Below, piece after piece: positions 23,495 to 33,131 of a DNA stretch of 64,000 bases; within the stretch, counting starts at the first letter, position 1; every line of letters begins with the position of its first letter. This DNA is from Vibrio qingdaonensis (GTDB taxonomy: Bacteria; Pseudomonadota; Gammaproteobacteria; Enterobacterales; Vibrionaceae): NCBI RefSeq assembly GCF_026191675.1, contig NZ_JAKRRY010000031.1:1-64000 (forward strand). The letters are read 5' to 3'. Made by a program: the position numbers and the translations under genes. Below the pieces are notes generated by a model that saw nothing but the letters and a program-made list of their open reading frames with translations, was not told where the DNA came from and did not search any database.

Positions 23495-24997
23495 TTACAG
23501 CTCACAATAGTCTGTGTCTGTGAGGTTTTTACATGGGAAGCGCCAAGCTCGGCCGTCGTCATGCAATAACTTGTCGCACTCTTTTGGTCCCCAAGTGCCA
23601 CATGCATAGCCATACAACGCTTGCGGTCCCTGCTTATAATCTAAGATTGGCTGAACAAACTCCCAGCATGCTTCTACGGCATCGCTGCGGGCAAATAGCG
23701 TGGCATCACCATTCAGCGCATCCAACAATAAACGTTCGTATGCGGTTAGCATCTGAGTCTCTTGCAATGAAGCGTAGTGGAAATTCATCTTCACTTCTTT
23801 GGCGTTAAACCCAGCACCGGGCTCTTTCAAGCCAAAACTCATTTGAATGCCTTCATCTGGCTGAATACGAATAATGAGCTTGTTTTCAGGTGCATTTTTG
23901 CCAAAAACAGGATGTGGTGTTTGTTTGAAGTGAATCACGACTTCAGTCACACGTGTAGGCAAACGCTTACCAGACCGAACGTAAAATGGCACACCATTCC
24001 AACGCCAGTTGTCGATAAACATTTTAAGGCCCACGTACGTTTCCGTTCTTGAATCGTCCGCGACGCCATGTTCGTCTCGGTAACTCGGTAGAAACTGTCC
24101 GCGTACATTGGACTCGGTATACTGCCCTAGTACGAGGTTGTCGCGTAAGTCATCATCAGATAACGGACGAAGACACTGCAGCACTTTTACTACTTCATTA
24201 CGAATAGCATCGGCATTGATTTGCGCTGGCGACTCCATGCCCACCATTGCTAAAACTTGCAACAAGTGGTTTTGGAACATGTCACGAACTGCGCCAGAAC
24301 CGTCGTAGTAACCACCACGTTCTTCTACACCAAGGAACTCAGCGCCAGTGATTTCGACATAATCCACATACTGATGGTTCCAAAGTGGTTCAAACATCGC
24401 ATTCGAGAAACGCAAAACCAGCAGGTTTTGAACCGTTTCTTTACCTAAGTAGTGGTCGATACGGTAGATTTGATGCTCTTGGAAATGCTCATGAATCTCT
24501 TTATCTAATTTACGAGCAGAAGCAAGATCGTAGCCAAATGGTTTTTCGATAATAAGACGCTTCCAGCCATCCGCTTCACTGTTAAGACCGTGAGCCGCTA
24601 GACTTGCAGGAATAATGCTGTAAAGGCTTGGCGGTGTCGCCAAATAGAAGAGCGTATTACGTTGTTCAAAACCATACTGGTTGGCAACGTCATCAAGACG
24701 GGTTGCCAGTTTTGCGTAATCTTGAGTATCCGATGTATCAATCGCTTGATAATGAAGGTGGTTGCAGAATGCTTCTAGTGTTTCCGGTTCCGTTTTCTCC
24801 ATTTCTTGCAATGACTTTTTAAGCTTTTCTCTATAAGACTCGTCACTGTATTTTGTGCGGCTTACACCAAGAATAGCGAATGATTTTGGCAGCTGTTTGC
24901 TGGCAAACAAATGGTAAAGTGCAGGGATCAACTTACGGTAAGTCAGATCACCTGAAGCACCAAAAATAACGATGCTGCTGTTTTCAGGGATTACCAT
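23495..24997 (-). CDS. zwf: glucose-6-phosphate 1-dehydrogenase
   Basis: 500 aa. The NADP motif IVIFGASGDLTYRKLIPALY lies at residues 9-28 and the active-site signature RIDHYLGKE follows near 178-186. It carries out the first step of the oxidative pentose phosphate pathway and Entner-Doudoroff entry. It heads the zwf-gnd unit on the minus strand and is divergent from the serine deaminase gene. Confidence 0.96.
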   Translation of the reverse strand: MVIPENSSIVIFGASGDLTYRKLIPALYHLFASKQLPKSFAILGVSRTKYSDESYREKLKKSLQEMEKTEPETLEAFCNHLHYQAIDTSDTQDYAKLATRLDDVANQYGFEQRNTLFYLATPPSLYSIIPASLAAHGLNSEADGWKRLIIEKPFGYDLASARKLDKEIHEHFQEHQIYRIDHYLGKETVQNLLVLRFSNAMFEPLWNHQYVDYVEITGAEFLGVEERGGYYDGSGAVRDMFQNHLLQVLAMVGMESPAQINADAIRNEVVKVLQCLRPLSDDDLRDNLVLGQYTESNVRGQFLPSYRDEHGVADDSRTETYVGLKMFIDNWRWNGVPFYVRSGKRLPTRVTEVVIHFKQTPHPVFGKNAPENKLIIRIQPDEGIQMSFGLKEPGAGFNAKEVKMNFHYASLQETQMLTAYERLLLDALNGDATLFARSDAVEACWEFVQPILDYKQGPQALYGYACGTWGPKECDKLLHDDGRAWRFPCKNLTDTDYCEL

Positions 24998-25325
24998 CTT
25001 TTTTCCTTAGACAATGGGGGCAATTGTTTAGCGGACGCAATGTTAACAGCGTGCTAGACAAAAAGAAAATAACTTTTACCTATCCAAATAATAGGCAAAT
25101 TCACTCAATTTATGACATCTGACCACTAGACCGCAAACGTTTCACTCACCATATAAAACTGAACTCATTAGAAACAGCACATTCCATGCGACTTAAGGGC
25201 TCTGGCTAGAGGAAAATCAAACCGTTGCCAAAATTTACAAACAAATAATAATAAAATCCAAATTTTAACAATATAATAGAAAGGTCAATCGACGAATAGC
25301 TATAAGAAACAGTGAGACAGTCAAT
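24998..25325. other. divergent promoter region of zwf and serine deaminase
   Basis: 328 bp, AT-rich, with no supported gene. A TATAAT-like box (TATAATAG near 25272) could serve the plus-strand gene. I found no strong dyad or repeat. Confidence 0.45.
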
Positions 25326-26696
25326 ATGCTTTCAATTTTCGAAATCTACAAAATCGGCGTCGGCCCCTCAAGTTCCCATACCAATGGGCCTATGATCGCC
25401 GGATATGAATTTACTCAACTACTTACGTCTGCGCTAGACAGCGTCGATCGAATTCAAGTCGATTTATATGGTTCGCTTTCGCTCACTGGCATTGGTCATC
25501 ATACCGACCGCGCAACTATCCTCGGATTATTGGGTAACAAACCTGACACTATTAAAATCACCAGTGCCAATGAAGCGATGCGCGCCGCGATTAAAGAAGG
25601 TAAACTGGCGCTGTCTGGTGAACATAATATCAATTTCAACTTCAAGAAAGACATTATCTTCCACGAAGAGAACCTGCCATTACATGAAAATGGCATGACT
25701 ATTTCAGCTTTTGATGCCGACGGAAACCGCCTGGCTTTCGAAACCTACTATTCCATTGGTGGCGGATTTATCGCGACCGAGGACGAACTAAAATTCGGCA
25801 AAAAAACCCAAACAACAGAGGTTGAGTTTCCGTTTTCTAGTGCGGATGAGATGCTTGAAAAAGCAGAGAAAAGTGGCATGAGCTTAGGCGGCTTCATTCT
25901 TCGTAATGAGGTGTCATTCACGAGTATGGAAGACATCGACGCCAAAGCAGAACAAATCTGGCGTGTCATGATGCGTTGCATGGAGCGTGGCTTTGAAACC
26001 GAAGGAATCTTAGACGGTGGTCTTAATGTCACTCGTCGTGCGCCGAATCTACTGAAAAAATTAGAAGCCAATGCGGCCATAGAAAATGACCCAATGGAAA
26101 TCCTAGACTGGATTAACCTGTTTGCGTTTGCGGTAAGCGAAGAAAACGCGGCGGGTGGACAAGTGGTCACCTCCCCGACCAATGGTGCCGCGGGTGTAAT
26201 TCCGGCGGTATTGATGTATTACCATCGCTTTATTAAAGAGCTCGACACAAAACAGTTGAAAGACTTTCTTGCCGTCTCTGGTGCTATCGGTATTTTGTAC
26301 AAGACCAATGCCTCAATCTCTGGTGCTGAAGTGGGTTGTCAAGGCGAAGTCGGTGTTTCATCGTCCATGGCTGCTGCAGGCTTAACCGCACTTCGTGGCG
26401 GCAGTAACGAGCAAATCTGTATTGCGGCAGAAATTGCCATGGAGCACTCACTTGGCATGACCTGTGACCCAATTGGCGGTTTGGTTCAAGTGCCATGTAT
26501 CGAACGAAATGCGATGGGTGCAATGAAAGCAATCAACGCCTCTCGCATGGCACTAAAGCGCACCAGCAAATGCCTTATCTCGCTAGATAAAGTGATCGAG
26601 ACGATGTACCAAACAGGAAAAGACATGCATAAGAAATATCGTGAAACGTCACAAGGGGGACTTGCGCTTATTCACCTTGCACCGCCGTGCGAGTAG
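25326..26696 (+). CDS. L-serine ammonia-lyase, iron-sulfur type (copy 1)
   Basis: 456 aa, single-chain SdaA/SdaB type. It starts MLSIFEIYKIGVGPSSSHT (beta domain) and has the alpha domain with SPTNGAAGVIPAVL, SGAEVGCQGEVG and MTCDPIGGLVQVPCIERNA, which hold the Cys ligands of the 4Fe-4S cluster. It deaminates L-serine to pyruvate and ammonia. It stands alone, unlike the second copy at 52.0 kb that follows a serine transporter. The two differ clearly in sequence, so they are not a recent duplication. It lacks a strong ribosome site. Confidence 0.93.
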   Translation: MLSIFEIYKIGVGPSSSHTNGPMIAGYEFTQLLTSALDSVDRIQVDLYGSLSLTGIGHHTDRATILGLLGNKPDTIKITSANEAMRAAIKEGKLALSGEHNINFNFKKDIIFHEENLPLHENGMTISAFDADGNRLAFETYYSIGGGFIATEDELKFGKKTQTTEVEFPFSSADEMLEKAEKSGMSLGGFILRNEVSFTSMEDIDAKAEQIWRVMMRCMERGFETEGILDGGLNVTRRAPNLLKKLEANAAIENDPMEILDWINLFAFAVSEENAAGGQVVTSPTNGAAGVIPAVLMYYHRFIKELDTKQLKDFLAVSGAIGILYKTNASISGAEVGCQGEVGVSSSMAAAGLTALRGGSNEQICIAAEIAMEHSLGMTCDPIGGLVQVPCIERNAMGAMKAINASRMALKRTSKCLISLDKVIETMYQTGKDMHKKYRETSQGGLALIHLAPPCE

Positions 26697-26723
26697 TGTT
26701 TTGTTGACATAGGTAAAAATAAG

Positions 26724-26751
26724 AAAGGCGGCCCATAACCTGGCCGCCTTT
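26724..26751. terminator. bidirectional terminator between serine deaminase and glpV
   Basis: The perfect stem AAAGGCGGCC/GGCCGCCTTT has an eight-base loop and is followed by TTTTC on the plus strand; the left flank is A-rich for the minus strand. Confidence 0.85.
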
Positions 26752-26774
26752 TTCAGAACATATTGTGAGTCATA

Positions 26775-28493
26775 CTACTTAGCAATCAGATCTTGATACG
26801 CAATCGTCTTACCTTGTGGCTTCTCATTGGCCAATTTAGCTTTCGGAGATCCCGGTTGCGCTAACCAATATTCTCTGCCTTTTTTCTCATTGAGTTTAGG
26901 ACCACACTCTCCCTGTACGCCGCTACGCTCTAAACGTTTGAGCACTTTATCTTGCGCTGCTGCGAGTCCATCTAACGCTTGCTGAGGCGTTTTCTCGCCA
27001 CTTGCCGCTTCAGAAACATATTGCCACCAAAGTTGCGCCAGTTTCGGATAATCAGGAACGTTAGTTCCAGTAGGCGTCCATTGCTTGCGCGCATCGCTGC
27101 GATAGAACTCAACGAGACCACCTAGCTTCGGTGCAGCATCTGTCATGGCTTGTGAGTTAATATCCGACTCACGAATTGGCGTTAACCCCACTAATGTTTT
27201 CTTTAAGCTCACTGACTTCGACACCACAAACTGAGCATACAACCACGCCGCTTGACGGCGATCAAGTGGTGTACTGTTCAAGAACGTCCAAGAGCCCGCA
27301 TCTTGGTAGCCCAATTTCATCCCCTCTTCCCAGTATGGTCCTTTGGGAGAAGGTGCCATGCGCCATTTCGGTGTCCCATCTTCATTGACAACTGGTAGCC
27401 CTGGTTTGGTCATATCAGCCGTAAATGCGGTATACCAAAATATTTGCTGCGCGATGGACCCCTGAGCAGGTACTGGGCCAGCTTCACCGAAGGTCATACC
27501 TTGAGCTTCTGGTGGCGCGTACTGCTTCAGCCAATCTACGTATTTTGTCGTAGCATAAACGGCAGCAGGGCCATTGGTTGCGCCACCTCGAGCCACATCC
27601 GACCCAACAGGGCTACACCCTTCCAATCGAATACCCCACTCATCCACTGGTAAGCCATTAGGTAGCCCTTTGTCACCTGCGCCTGCCATTGAGAACCACG
27701 AGTCGGTAAAGCGCCAGCCTAATGATGGATCTTTTTTTCCATAATCCATGTGTCCGTATACGCGCTCCCCATCGATCATTTTAACTTTTTCACTGAAGAA
27801 CTCAGCGATGTCTTCATAAGCAGACCAATTCAACGGCACTCCTAACTCATAGCCATATATCTCTTTGAATTTGGCTTTGAGATCTTCGCGTTCAAACCAA
27901 TCGGCACGGAACCAATAAAGGTTAGCAAATTGTTGATCCGGCAATTGATAGATTTTGCCATCAGGCCCGGTAGTAAAGTCGATGCCAATAAAGTCAGGGA
28001 GATCGAGGTACGGGTTAGTCACACTTTTGCCTTCACCCGCAATAAAGTCCGAAATAGGAACCACTTTGCCATAGCGAACATGAGTACCAATCAAGTCCGA
28101 ATCATTAATATAACCATCATAGATATTTCGATCCGTTTGCATCTGGGTCTGCAATTTTTCGACCACATCCCCTTCCTGAATCAAGTCGTGATTAACCTTA
28201 ATTCCGGTAATTTCATAGAAAGCCTTCGCCAGCACTTTCGCTTCATATTCATGAGTGGTGATCGTTTCTGAAGCAACATTAATTTCCATTCCTTGAAACG
28301 GTTTTGCAGCATCAATAAACCATTGCATTTCTTTAGTTTGCTCATCAGTACTTAGCGTTGATGGCGTAAACTCTTCATCCATCCACTTCTTCGCTGCCGC
28401 CATATCTGCATAAGCCTTTGGTGACAACGCCGCAAACATTAATGACAATGAGATGCACGTGGCGAGATAAGGTTTATTTATATCCTTTTTCAT
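26775..28493 (-). CDS. glpV: ABC transporter substrate-binding protein, GlpV-type
   Basis: 572 aa from ATG 28493, preceded by GGAGTAAAATAATA. A signal peptide (MKKDINKPYLATCISLSLMF to AYADM) precedes a large extracytoplasmic solute-binding protein with ITTHEYEAKVLAKAFYEITG and QMQTDRNIYDGYINDSDLIG, a pattern shared with the glycerol-binding GlpV of Rhizobium. As the last gene of the glpS-T-P-Q-DUF2160-V operon it should bind glycerol or a related polyol in the periplasm. The ligand is inferred from synteny. Confidence 0.82.
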   Translation of the reverse strand: MKKDINKPYLATCISLSLMFAALSPKAYADMAAAKKWMDEEFTPSTLSTDEQTKEMQWFIDAAKPFQGMEINVASETITTHEYEAKVLAKAFYEITGIKVNHDLIQEGDVVEKLQTQMQTDRNIYDGYINDSDLIGTHVRYGKVVPISDFIAGEGKSVTNPYLDLPDFIGIDFTTGPDGKIYQLPDQQFANLYWFRADWFEREDLKAKFKEIYGYELGVPLNWSAYEDIAEFFSEKVKMIDGERVYGHMDYGKKDPSLGWRFTDSWFSMAGAGDKGLPNGLPVDEWGIRLEGCSPVGSDVARGGATNGPAAVYATTKYVDWLKQYAPPEAQGMTFGEAGPVPAQGSIAQQIFWYTAFTADMTKPGLPVVNEDGTPKWRMAPSPKGPYWEEGMKLGYQDAGSWTFLNSTPLDRRQAAWLYAQFVVSKSVSLKKTLVGLTPIRESDINSQAMTDAAPKLGGLVEFYRSDARKQWTPTGTNVPDYPKLAQLWWQYVSEAASGEKTPQQALDGLAAAQDKVLKRLERSGVQGECGPKLNEKKGREYWLAQPGSPKAKLANEKPQGKTIAYQDLIAK

Positions 28494-28741
28494 TATTATT
28501 TTACTCCGTTTTTGAGTGTTTACGTTACAACTTACTACGCAATTAATGGACACAGTTCCAATCACCTTTCTATAAACGTTGTGCCTGTGTCGGTTATTAC
28601 AGCATTAGCAGCACCGTCAGTTGGCGATGCAGATAATTTCAGTTAAACTTATTTGTTAAAATATTCATTCCTATTGGTCATTAGCCATCTCATTTTTTAT
28701 CTAGACAATAACGAATGACTAATTTCATGAAATGAATTTAT

Positions 28742-29017
28742 TCACCCCCATTTCAATACCGTGCTCAGCCACAAAATCGAAATTGAAAATGGAACCCAAA
28801 TAGACAGTTCGGTTGCGCCGATAAATCCTAAATGAATATAAGCGGCGCTGAGTAGTCCAATAAAAAGCCTGTCTCCTCGAGTGGTACTGATCGGCAAAAA
28901 TCCTTTTCTTTCAATACAGGGTGATTTCACTTCCAGTATTGTCATCGTTAATAGAATCGACGCTATCCCTAAAAAAAACATCGCTGATGGTGTTGTCCAT
29001 GCCATCCAATTCATCAT
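28742..29017 (-). CDS. small membrane protein, DUF2160 family
   Basis: 91 aa from ATG 29017 (MMNWMAWTTPSAMFFLG), preceded by AGGAGAAGT; a longer frame extends into glpQ. There are three hydrophobic segments (AMFFLGIASILLTMTIL, FIGLLSAAYIHLGFIG, WVPFSISILWLSTVL). DUF2160 proteins accompany GlpSTPQV transporters and their role is not established; a helper subunit of the permease is plausible. It lies ten bases after glpQ, and 248 bp separate it from glpV. Confidence 0.78.
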   Translation of the reverse strand: MMNWMAWTTPSAMFFLGIASILLTMTILEVKSPCIERKGFLPISTTRGDRLFIGLLSAAYIHLGFIGATELSIWVPFSISILWLSTVLKWG

Positions 29018-29027
29018 ACTTCTCCTG

Positions 29028-29846
29028 TTAAACTCGACCCAATGCAAACCCTTTCGCCACATGGTTTCGTACAAACCAAATTACAAGTATTCCGGGTAAA
29101 ATCGTTAGTACGCCAGCGGCAGCCAACACTCCCCAGTCAATGCCCGAAGCACTGACCGTTCTCGTCATAACAGCAGAGATTGGCTTTGCATCCACCGACG
29201 TTAATGTCCGAGCCAACAGCAGTTCGACCCAGCTAAACATAAAGCAGAAAAATGCCGTCACACCAATCCCAGAGCGAATCATTGGTAAGAATATTTTCGC
29301 GAAAAATTTGGGGAAACTATAGCCATCAATATAGGCGGTCTCATCAATTTCTCTTGGGACCCCAGACATGAAGCCTTCCAATATCCACACAGCAAGAGGG
29401 ACATTAAATAAACAATGAGCTAGCGCTACTGCAATATGCGTGTCAAACAACCCTACCGAAGAATACAGCTGAAAGAAGGGCAACAAAAACACGGCAGGTG
29501 GTGCCATCCTGTTAGTTAATAGCCAAAAGAATAAGTGCTTATCACCAATGAATTTATAACGTGAGAATGCATAGGCTGCAGGTAACGCGACGAGCAGTGT
29601 AATACACATATTCATCACTACGTAGATAACGGAATTCACATAACCCATATACCAAGTAGGGTCAGAAAATATCGTCGTGTAGTTGTTAAACGTCCACGCC
29701 TCTGGCCAAAAACTCAAACCACCCAATATTTCTTGATTTTCTTTGAATGACATATTAAGCAACCAATAGATCGGCAGCATTAAGCACACAATATAAAATG
29801 ACAGCCCCACTATTTGTGTATATCGCGTATATTTAGATTTAGTCAT
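29028..29846 (-). CDS. glpQ: ABC transporter permease, GlpQ-type
   Basis: 272 aa with six membrane segments and the EAA coupling loop EIDETAYIDGYSFPKFFAKIFLP near residues 170-192. It belongs to the MalG/UgpE-like permease family. It should pair with the GlpP permease to form the glycerol channel. The start lies 11 bases after glpP. Confidence 0.88.
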   Translation of the reverse strand: MTKSKYTRYTQIVGLSFYIVCLMLPIYWLLNMSFKENQEILGGLSFWPEAWTFNNYTTIFSDPTWYMGYVNSVIYVVMNMCITLLVALPAAYAFSRYKFIGDKHLFFWLLTNRMAPPAVFLLPFFQLYSSVGLFDTHIAVALAHCLFNVPLAVWILEGFMSGVPREIDETAYIDGYSFPKFFAKIFLPMIRSGIGVTAFFCFMFSWVELLLARTLTSVDAKPISAVMTRTVSASGIDWGVLAAAGVLTILPGILVIWFVRNHVAKGFALGRV

Positions 29847-29857
29847 TGTACCTTCCT

Positions 29858-30721
29858 TTATTTGTTTTCACCGTGCGTCATTGCGGTATAAAACAACCAA
29901 CTGACCAGCAATATAATTAAGAAGTAAATAATAGAGAATGCCGCGGCGGGCCCAATATCAAATTGACCAATGGCCATCTGTGTGAGCGTTTGGCTTAGAA
30001 ACGTCGTCGAGTTACCCGGCCCCCCACCGGTAAGAACAAACGGCTCGGTATAGATCATAAAACTGTCCATAAAGCGAATTAGGACACCGATAAGCAAGAC
30101 GCTCTTCAGCTTAGGCAGTTGAATATAACGTATGATTGACCATGTTGACGCTCTATCGATATTGGCCGCTTGATAGTAAGCATCTGGAATGGCTCTTAGC
30201 CCCGAGTAACACAACAGCGCAATCAATGAAGTCCAGTGCCAAACGTCCATTAAGATAACCGTCAGCCATGCGTCAATAGGGTTACCCGCATAGTTGTAGT
30301 TAATCCCTAGGTTGTTGAGCGACCAACCTAACAGCCCAATATCAGCCCGTCCAAAGATCTGCCAAATGGTGCCCACCACATTGAGCGGAATCAACAACGG
30401 CACGGCGAGAATTATCAAACAAAATGCCGACCACTTCCCTTTTGTTGGCATCGTCAATGCCACAATAATTCCGAGCGGAACTTCAATTAATAACACCGTA
30501 AAGGTAAACCCGAACTGCCTCAATAGCGCCCCATGTAAGCGTTCATCATTGAGCATTTCACGGTACCACTCTGTACCAACAAAATACGCCGTATGAGCAT
30601 CAAAAATATCCTGTAGTGAGTAGTTCACCACGGTCATTAAAGGAACAATGGCGCTAAAGGCCACCAAAACAAATACTGGGAGTACCAGAAACCAAGCCTT
30701 ATTGTTCGTTACCTTATTCAT
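29858..30721 (-). CDS. glpP: ABC transporter permease, GlpP-type
   Basis: 287 aa from ATG 30721 (MNKVTNNKAWFLVLPVFVLV), which overlaps the glpT stop as ATGA and follows AGGAGAAAACC; a longer frame reads into glpT. Six membrane segments and an EAA-like loop (DAYYQAANIDRASTWSIIRYI) are present. It belongs to the MalF/UgpA-like family and is the partner of GlpQ. Confidence 0.88.
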   Translation of the reverse strand: MNKVTNNKAWFLVLPVFVLVAFSAIVPLMTVVNYSLQDIFDAHTAYFVGTEWYREMLNDERLHGALLRQFGFTFTVLLIEVPLGIIVALTMPTKGKWSAFCLIILAVPLLIPLNVVGTIWQIFGRADIGLLGWSLNNLGINYNYAGNPIDAWLTVILMDVWHWTSLIALLCYSGLRAIPDAYYQAANIDRASTWSIIRYIQLPKLKSVLLIGVLIRFMDSFMIYTEPFVLTGGGPGNSTTFLSQTLTQMAIGQFDIGPAAAFSIIYFLIILLVSWLFYTAMTHGENK

Positions 30722-31821
30722 TGGTTTTCTCCTACCTTCACCAAATATTCGTTCACGTACAACATGGTCCATTGCTCTGGAAAACTGATGTAAGCAATGT
30801 CTTTCGGGACCAACTGATCTTCTTGAAGACGTGCTTTTATTTGCTGCGTTCCAAGCTTAAGTGTCAGAATTTTATACGTACCTAAATCTTCAACATGCTC
30901 CACACGAGAGACCAGCGCACTCGGTGTTTCCTTTTCCCATACGTGTACAAATTCGGGCCGAATGCCGATCTTAATGTTGTCGCTGGCCGTTTCGGCAATA
31001 ACCTCTCGGAATCCTTTTGATAGCGGTATCTCAACATTGTCAAATGACACGCCATGCTGTGTTGGCTCTACCGACATCAAGTTCATGCCTGGGCTACCAA
31101 TAAAATAGCCAACAAACGTGTGGTTAGGTCGCTCAAACAAGTCCCTTGGCGTCCCAAATTGCACGATTTTTCCGTCGTACATCACTGCGATTTCATCAGC
31201 GAATGTCGAAGCTTCTAATTGATCGTGTGTTACATAGACCATGGTGATGTTGAACTGTTGATGGATCTGCTTGAGCTTACGACGCAGCTTCCATTTTAAT
31301 TGCGGGTCGATCACGGTGAGAGGTTCGTCGAACAAAATCGCGGACACATCATCACGTACCAGGCCTCGTCCCATTGATACTTTTTGCTTTTCATCCGCCG
31401 TTAAGTGCTGCGCTTTTTTTGACAACACATTTGTTAGCTCAAGAATGTCTGCAATTTCCGTAACCTTAGAGTGAATTTTGGCCTTGTGAACCTTCATATT
31501 CTTCAGCGGAAAGGCCAAATTTTCATAGACGGTCATGGTGTCGTAGATAACTGGGAACTGAAAAACCTGAGCAATATTTCTATCTTGTGGGCGCAATTCA
31601 TTGACTTTTAGGTCATCAAACAAGACTTCCCCCTGTGAAGGGCTCATCAATCCGGAGATGATGTTTAGAAGCGTGGATTTACCGCAACCAGACGGCCCCA
31701 GTAGCGCATAAGCTCCCCCTTTCTTCCAAACATGATTCATTTCTTGAATGGCATAGGTCGAATTAGCATCTGGCGATTTATCGTAGGTATGAGCGAGTGA
31801 TTTGAGCGTAATTTGCACCAT
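30718..31821 (-). CDS. glpT: ABC transporter ATPase, GlpT-type, with degenerate signature motif
   Basis: 367 aa. Walker A GPSGCGKST (42-50), Walker B AILFDEPLTVID and H-loop VTHD with His199 are intact, but the signature LSGGQ is replaced by LTADE (140-144). A C-terminal TOBE/OB domain (about 240-360) is as in MalK-like ATPases. Its partner GlpS shows the opposite pattern, so the heterodimer would have one complete ATP site (GlpT Walker motifs with GlpS signature). The gap to glpS is two bases. Confidence 0.88.
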   Translation of the reverse strand: MVQITLKSLAHTYDKSPDANSTYAIQEMNHVWKKGGAYALLGPSGCGKSTLLNIISGLMSPSQGEVLFDDLKVNELRPQDRNIAQVFQFPVIYDTMTVYENLAFPLKNMKVHKAKIHSKVTEIADILELTNVLSKKAQHLTADEKQKVSMGRGLVRDDVSAILFDEPLTVIDPQLKWKLRRKLKQIHQQFNITMVYVTHDQLEASTFADEIAVMYDGKIVQFGTPRDLFERPNHTFVGYFIGSPGMNLMSVEPTQHGVSFDNVEIPLSKGFREVIAETASDNIKIGIRPEFVHVWEKETPSALVSRVEHVEDLGTYKILTLKLGTQQIKARLQEDQLVPKDIAYISFPEQWTMLYVNEYLVKVGENQ

Positions 31822-31823
31822 GG

Positions 31824-32915
31824 TTATCGTCCTCGCACATCATTGATAGGCGCATGAATGAGCTTCTCATCCATGCCGAATACGTAGAATTTGTGAATGG
31901 GAATATAGATCTTGATCGTTTCATCCACTTCATAGCTGTGCACCCCGGCCAAATGAAGCACTAAATCAAAATGCATGTTACGCACGTGTAAAAAAGTTTC
32001 AGAGCCACTAATCTCAGCCACTTCAACTTGAACCGTCAGCTCAACATCATCATCATTTTTCGGCAATAAACTGAGATGACTCGGTCTGATACCAAAGTTG
32101 TAGCGATCTTTAGGTAACAGGCTAAGCGACTGGTTAAGCGCAAAATGGGCGCTCTGATCAAACGTAACTTCACTGTCCGTCACATCTCCAGGCAATAAGT
32201 TTATGGGAGGCTCACTAAACAACGTGGCGGAGACGATGTTATCTGGTTGATGGTAGACCTGCGGTGTGATGCCGGTTTGTACGACACTTCCTTCATGCAA
32301 TATTGTGGTCGTCCCGCCTAATGCAAGCGCTTCATTAGGTTCTGTTGTGGCATAAATGGCAATGGTGTGGCGCGTCTTGAATAACTCTCTCATTTCCTGT
32401 CGCAACTCTTCACGCAACTTATAGTCCAAGTTGACAAGCGGCTCATCAAACAAAATGATTTCTGCGTCTTTAACCAACGCCCGCGCCATCGCAGTACGTT
32501 GCTGCTGGCCACCCGATAGTGCTAAGGGATGTTTGTTTAAGTGCTCAGTAATACGCAGCATCTCAGCGGTCGCATGAACGCGCTCTTGAATATCTTTCTT
32601 TGGCGTTCCGGCTAATCGTAGCGGTGAGGCGATATTTTCGAATACCGTTAAATTGGGGTAGTTAATAAATTGCTGATAGACCATAGAGATGTTTCTGTCG
32701 CGAACTGACACCCCAGTGACATCCACACCGTTCACCTCAATTCTTCCCGACGTGGGTTGATCCAAACCCGCAATAAGACGCATTAGCGAAGTTTTTCCTG
32801 CTAACGTACGTCCCAACAGAACATTAAACGACCCGGGTTCAAACGTAAGGTTGATATTGGAGATATGAGTTTCTCCATCAACAATTTTGCTTACCTGCTC
32901 AAGTGTTAGCGACAC
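31824..32915 (-). CDS. glpS: ABC transporter ATPase, GlpS-type, lacking the H-loop histidine
   Basis: 363 aa. Walker A is GRTLAGKT (35-42), the signature LSGGQ (133-137) is canonical and Walker B has FDEP (156-159), but the H-loop reads ATTEPNEA (189-196), with Thr191 where His is normal. The C-terminal domain (about 240-360) is MalK-like. It is the first gene of the operon, 48 bp behind a sigma-54-type promoter. AGGAGTTACTC precedes the ATG. Confidence 0.88.
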   Translation of the reverse strand: MSLTLEQVSKIVDGETHISNINLTFEPGSFNVLLGRTLAGKTSLMRLIAGLDQPTSGRIEVNGVDVTGVSVRDRNISMVYQQFINYPNLTVFENIASPLRLAGTPKKDIQERVHATAEMLRITEHLNKHPLALSGGQQQRTAMARALVKDAEIILFDEPLVNLDYKLREELRQEMRELFKTRHTIAIYATTEPNEALALGGTTTILHEGSVVQTGITPQVYHQPDNIVSATLFSEPPINLLPGDVTDSEVTFDQSAHFALNQSLSLLPKDRYNFGIRPSHLSLLPKNDDDVELTVQVEVAEISGSETFLHVRNMHFDLVLHLAGVHSYEVDETIKIYIPIHKFYVFGMDEKLIHAPINDVRGR

Positions 32916-32963
32916 GAGTAACTCCTACATTCCCAAACAATAACTTTCGATATTGCTCAATAA

Positions 32964-32980
32964 TGCGAGAGTTGTGCCAA
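32964..32980 (-). promoter_or_regulatory. sigma-54 (-24/-12) promoter of the glp transporter operon
   Basis: The minus strand reads TTGGCACAACTCTCGCA. This matches the RpoN consensus TGGCAC-N5-TTGC with the invariant GG and GC correctly spaced and a single mismatch in the -12 element. It lies about 50 bp before glpS, and a sigma-54 activator gene lies divergently upstream. Confidence 0.78.
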
Positions 32981-33131
32981 CAAATTAAATTAGTAACATA
33001 AATATTACATTTGTAGATACAAGCCATTGAAGAGTAATAGAATAAATTACTAAGACACTGTTGTTACTCAAATTTACCCACTGTTTATTTTCTTGATCCA
33101 AGTAACAATTGTTAACATTTTGTGTTCAGAG

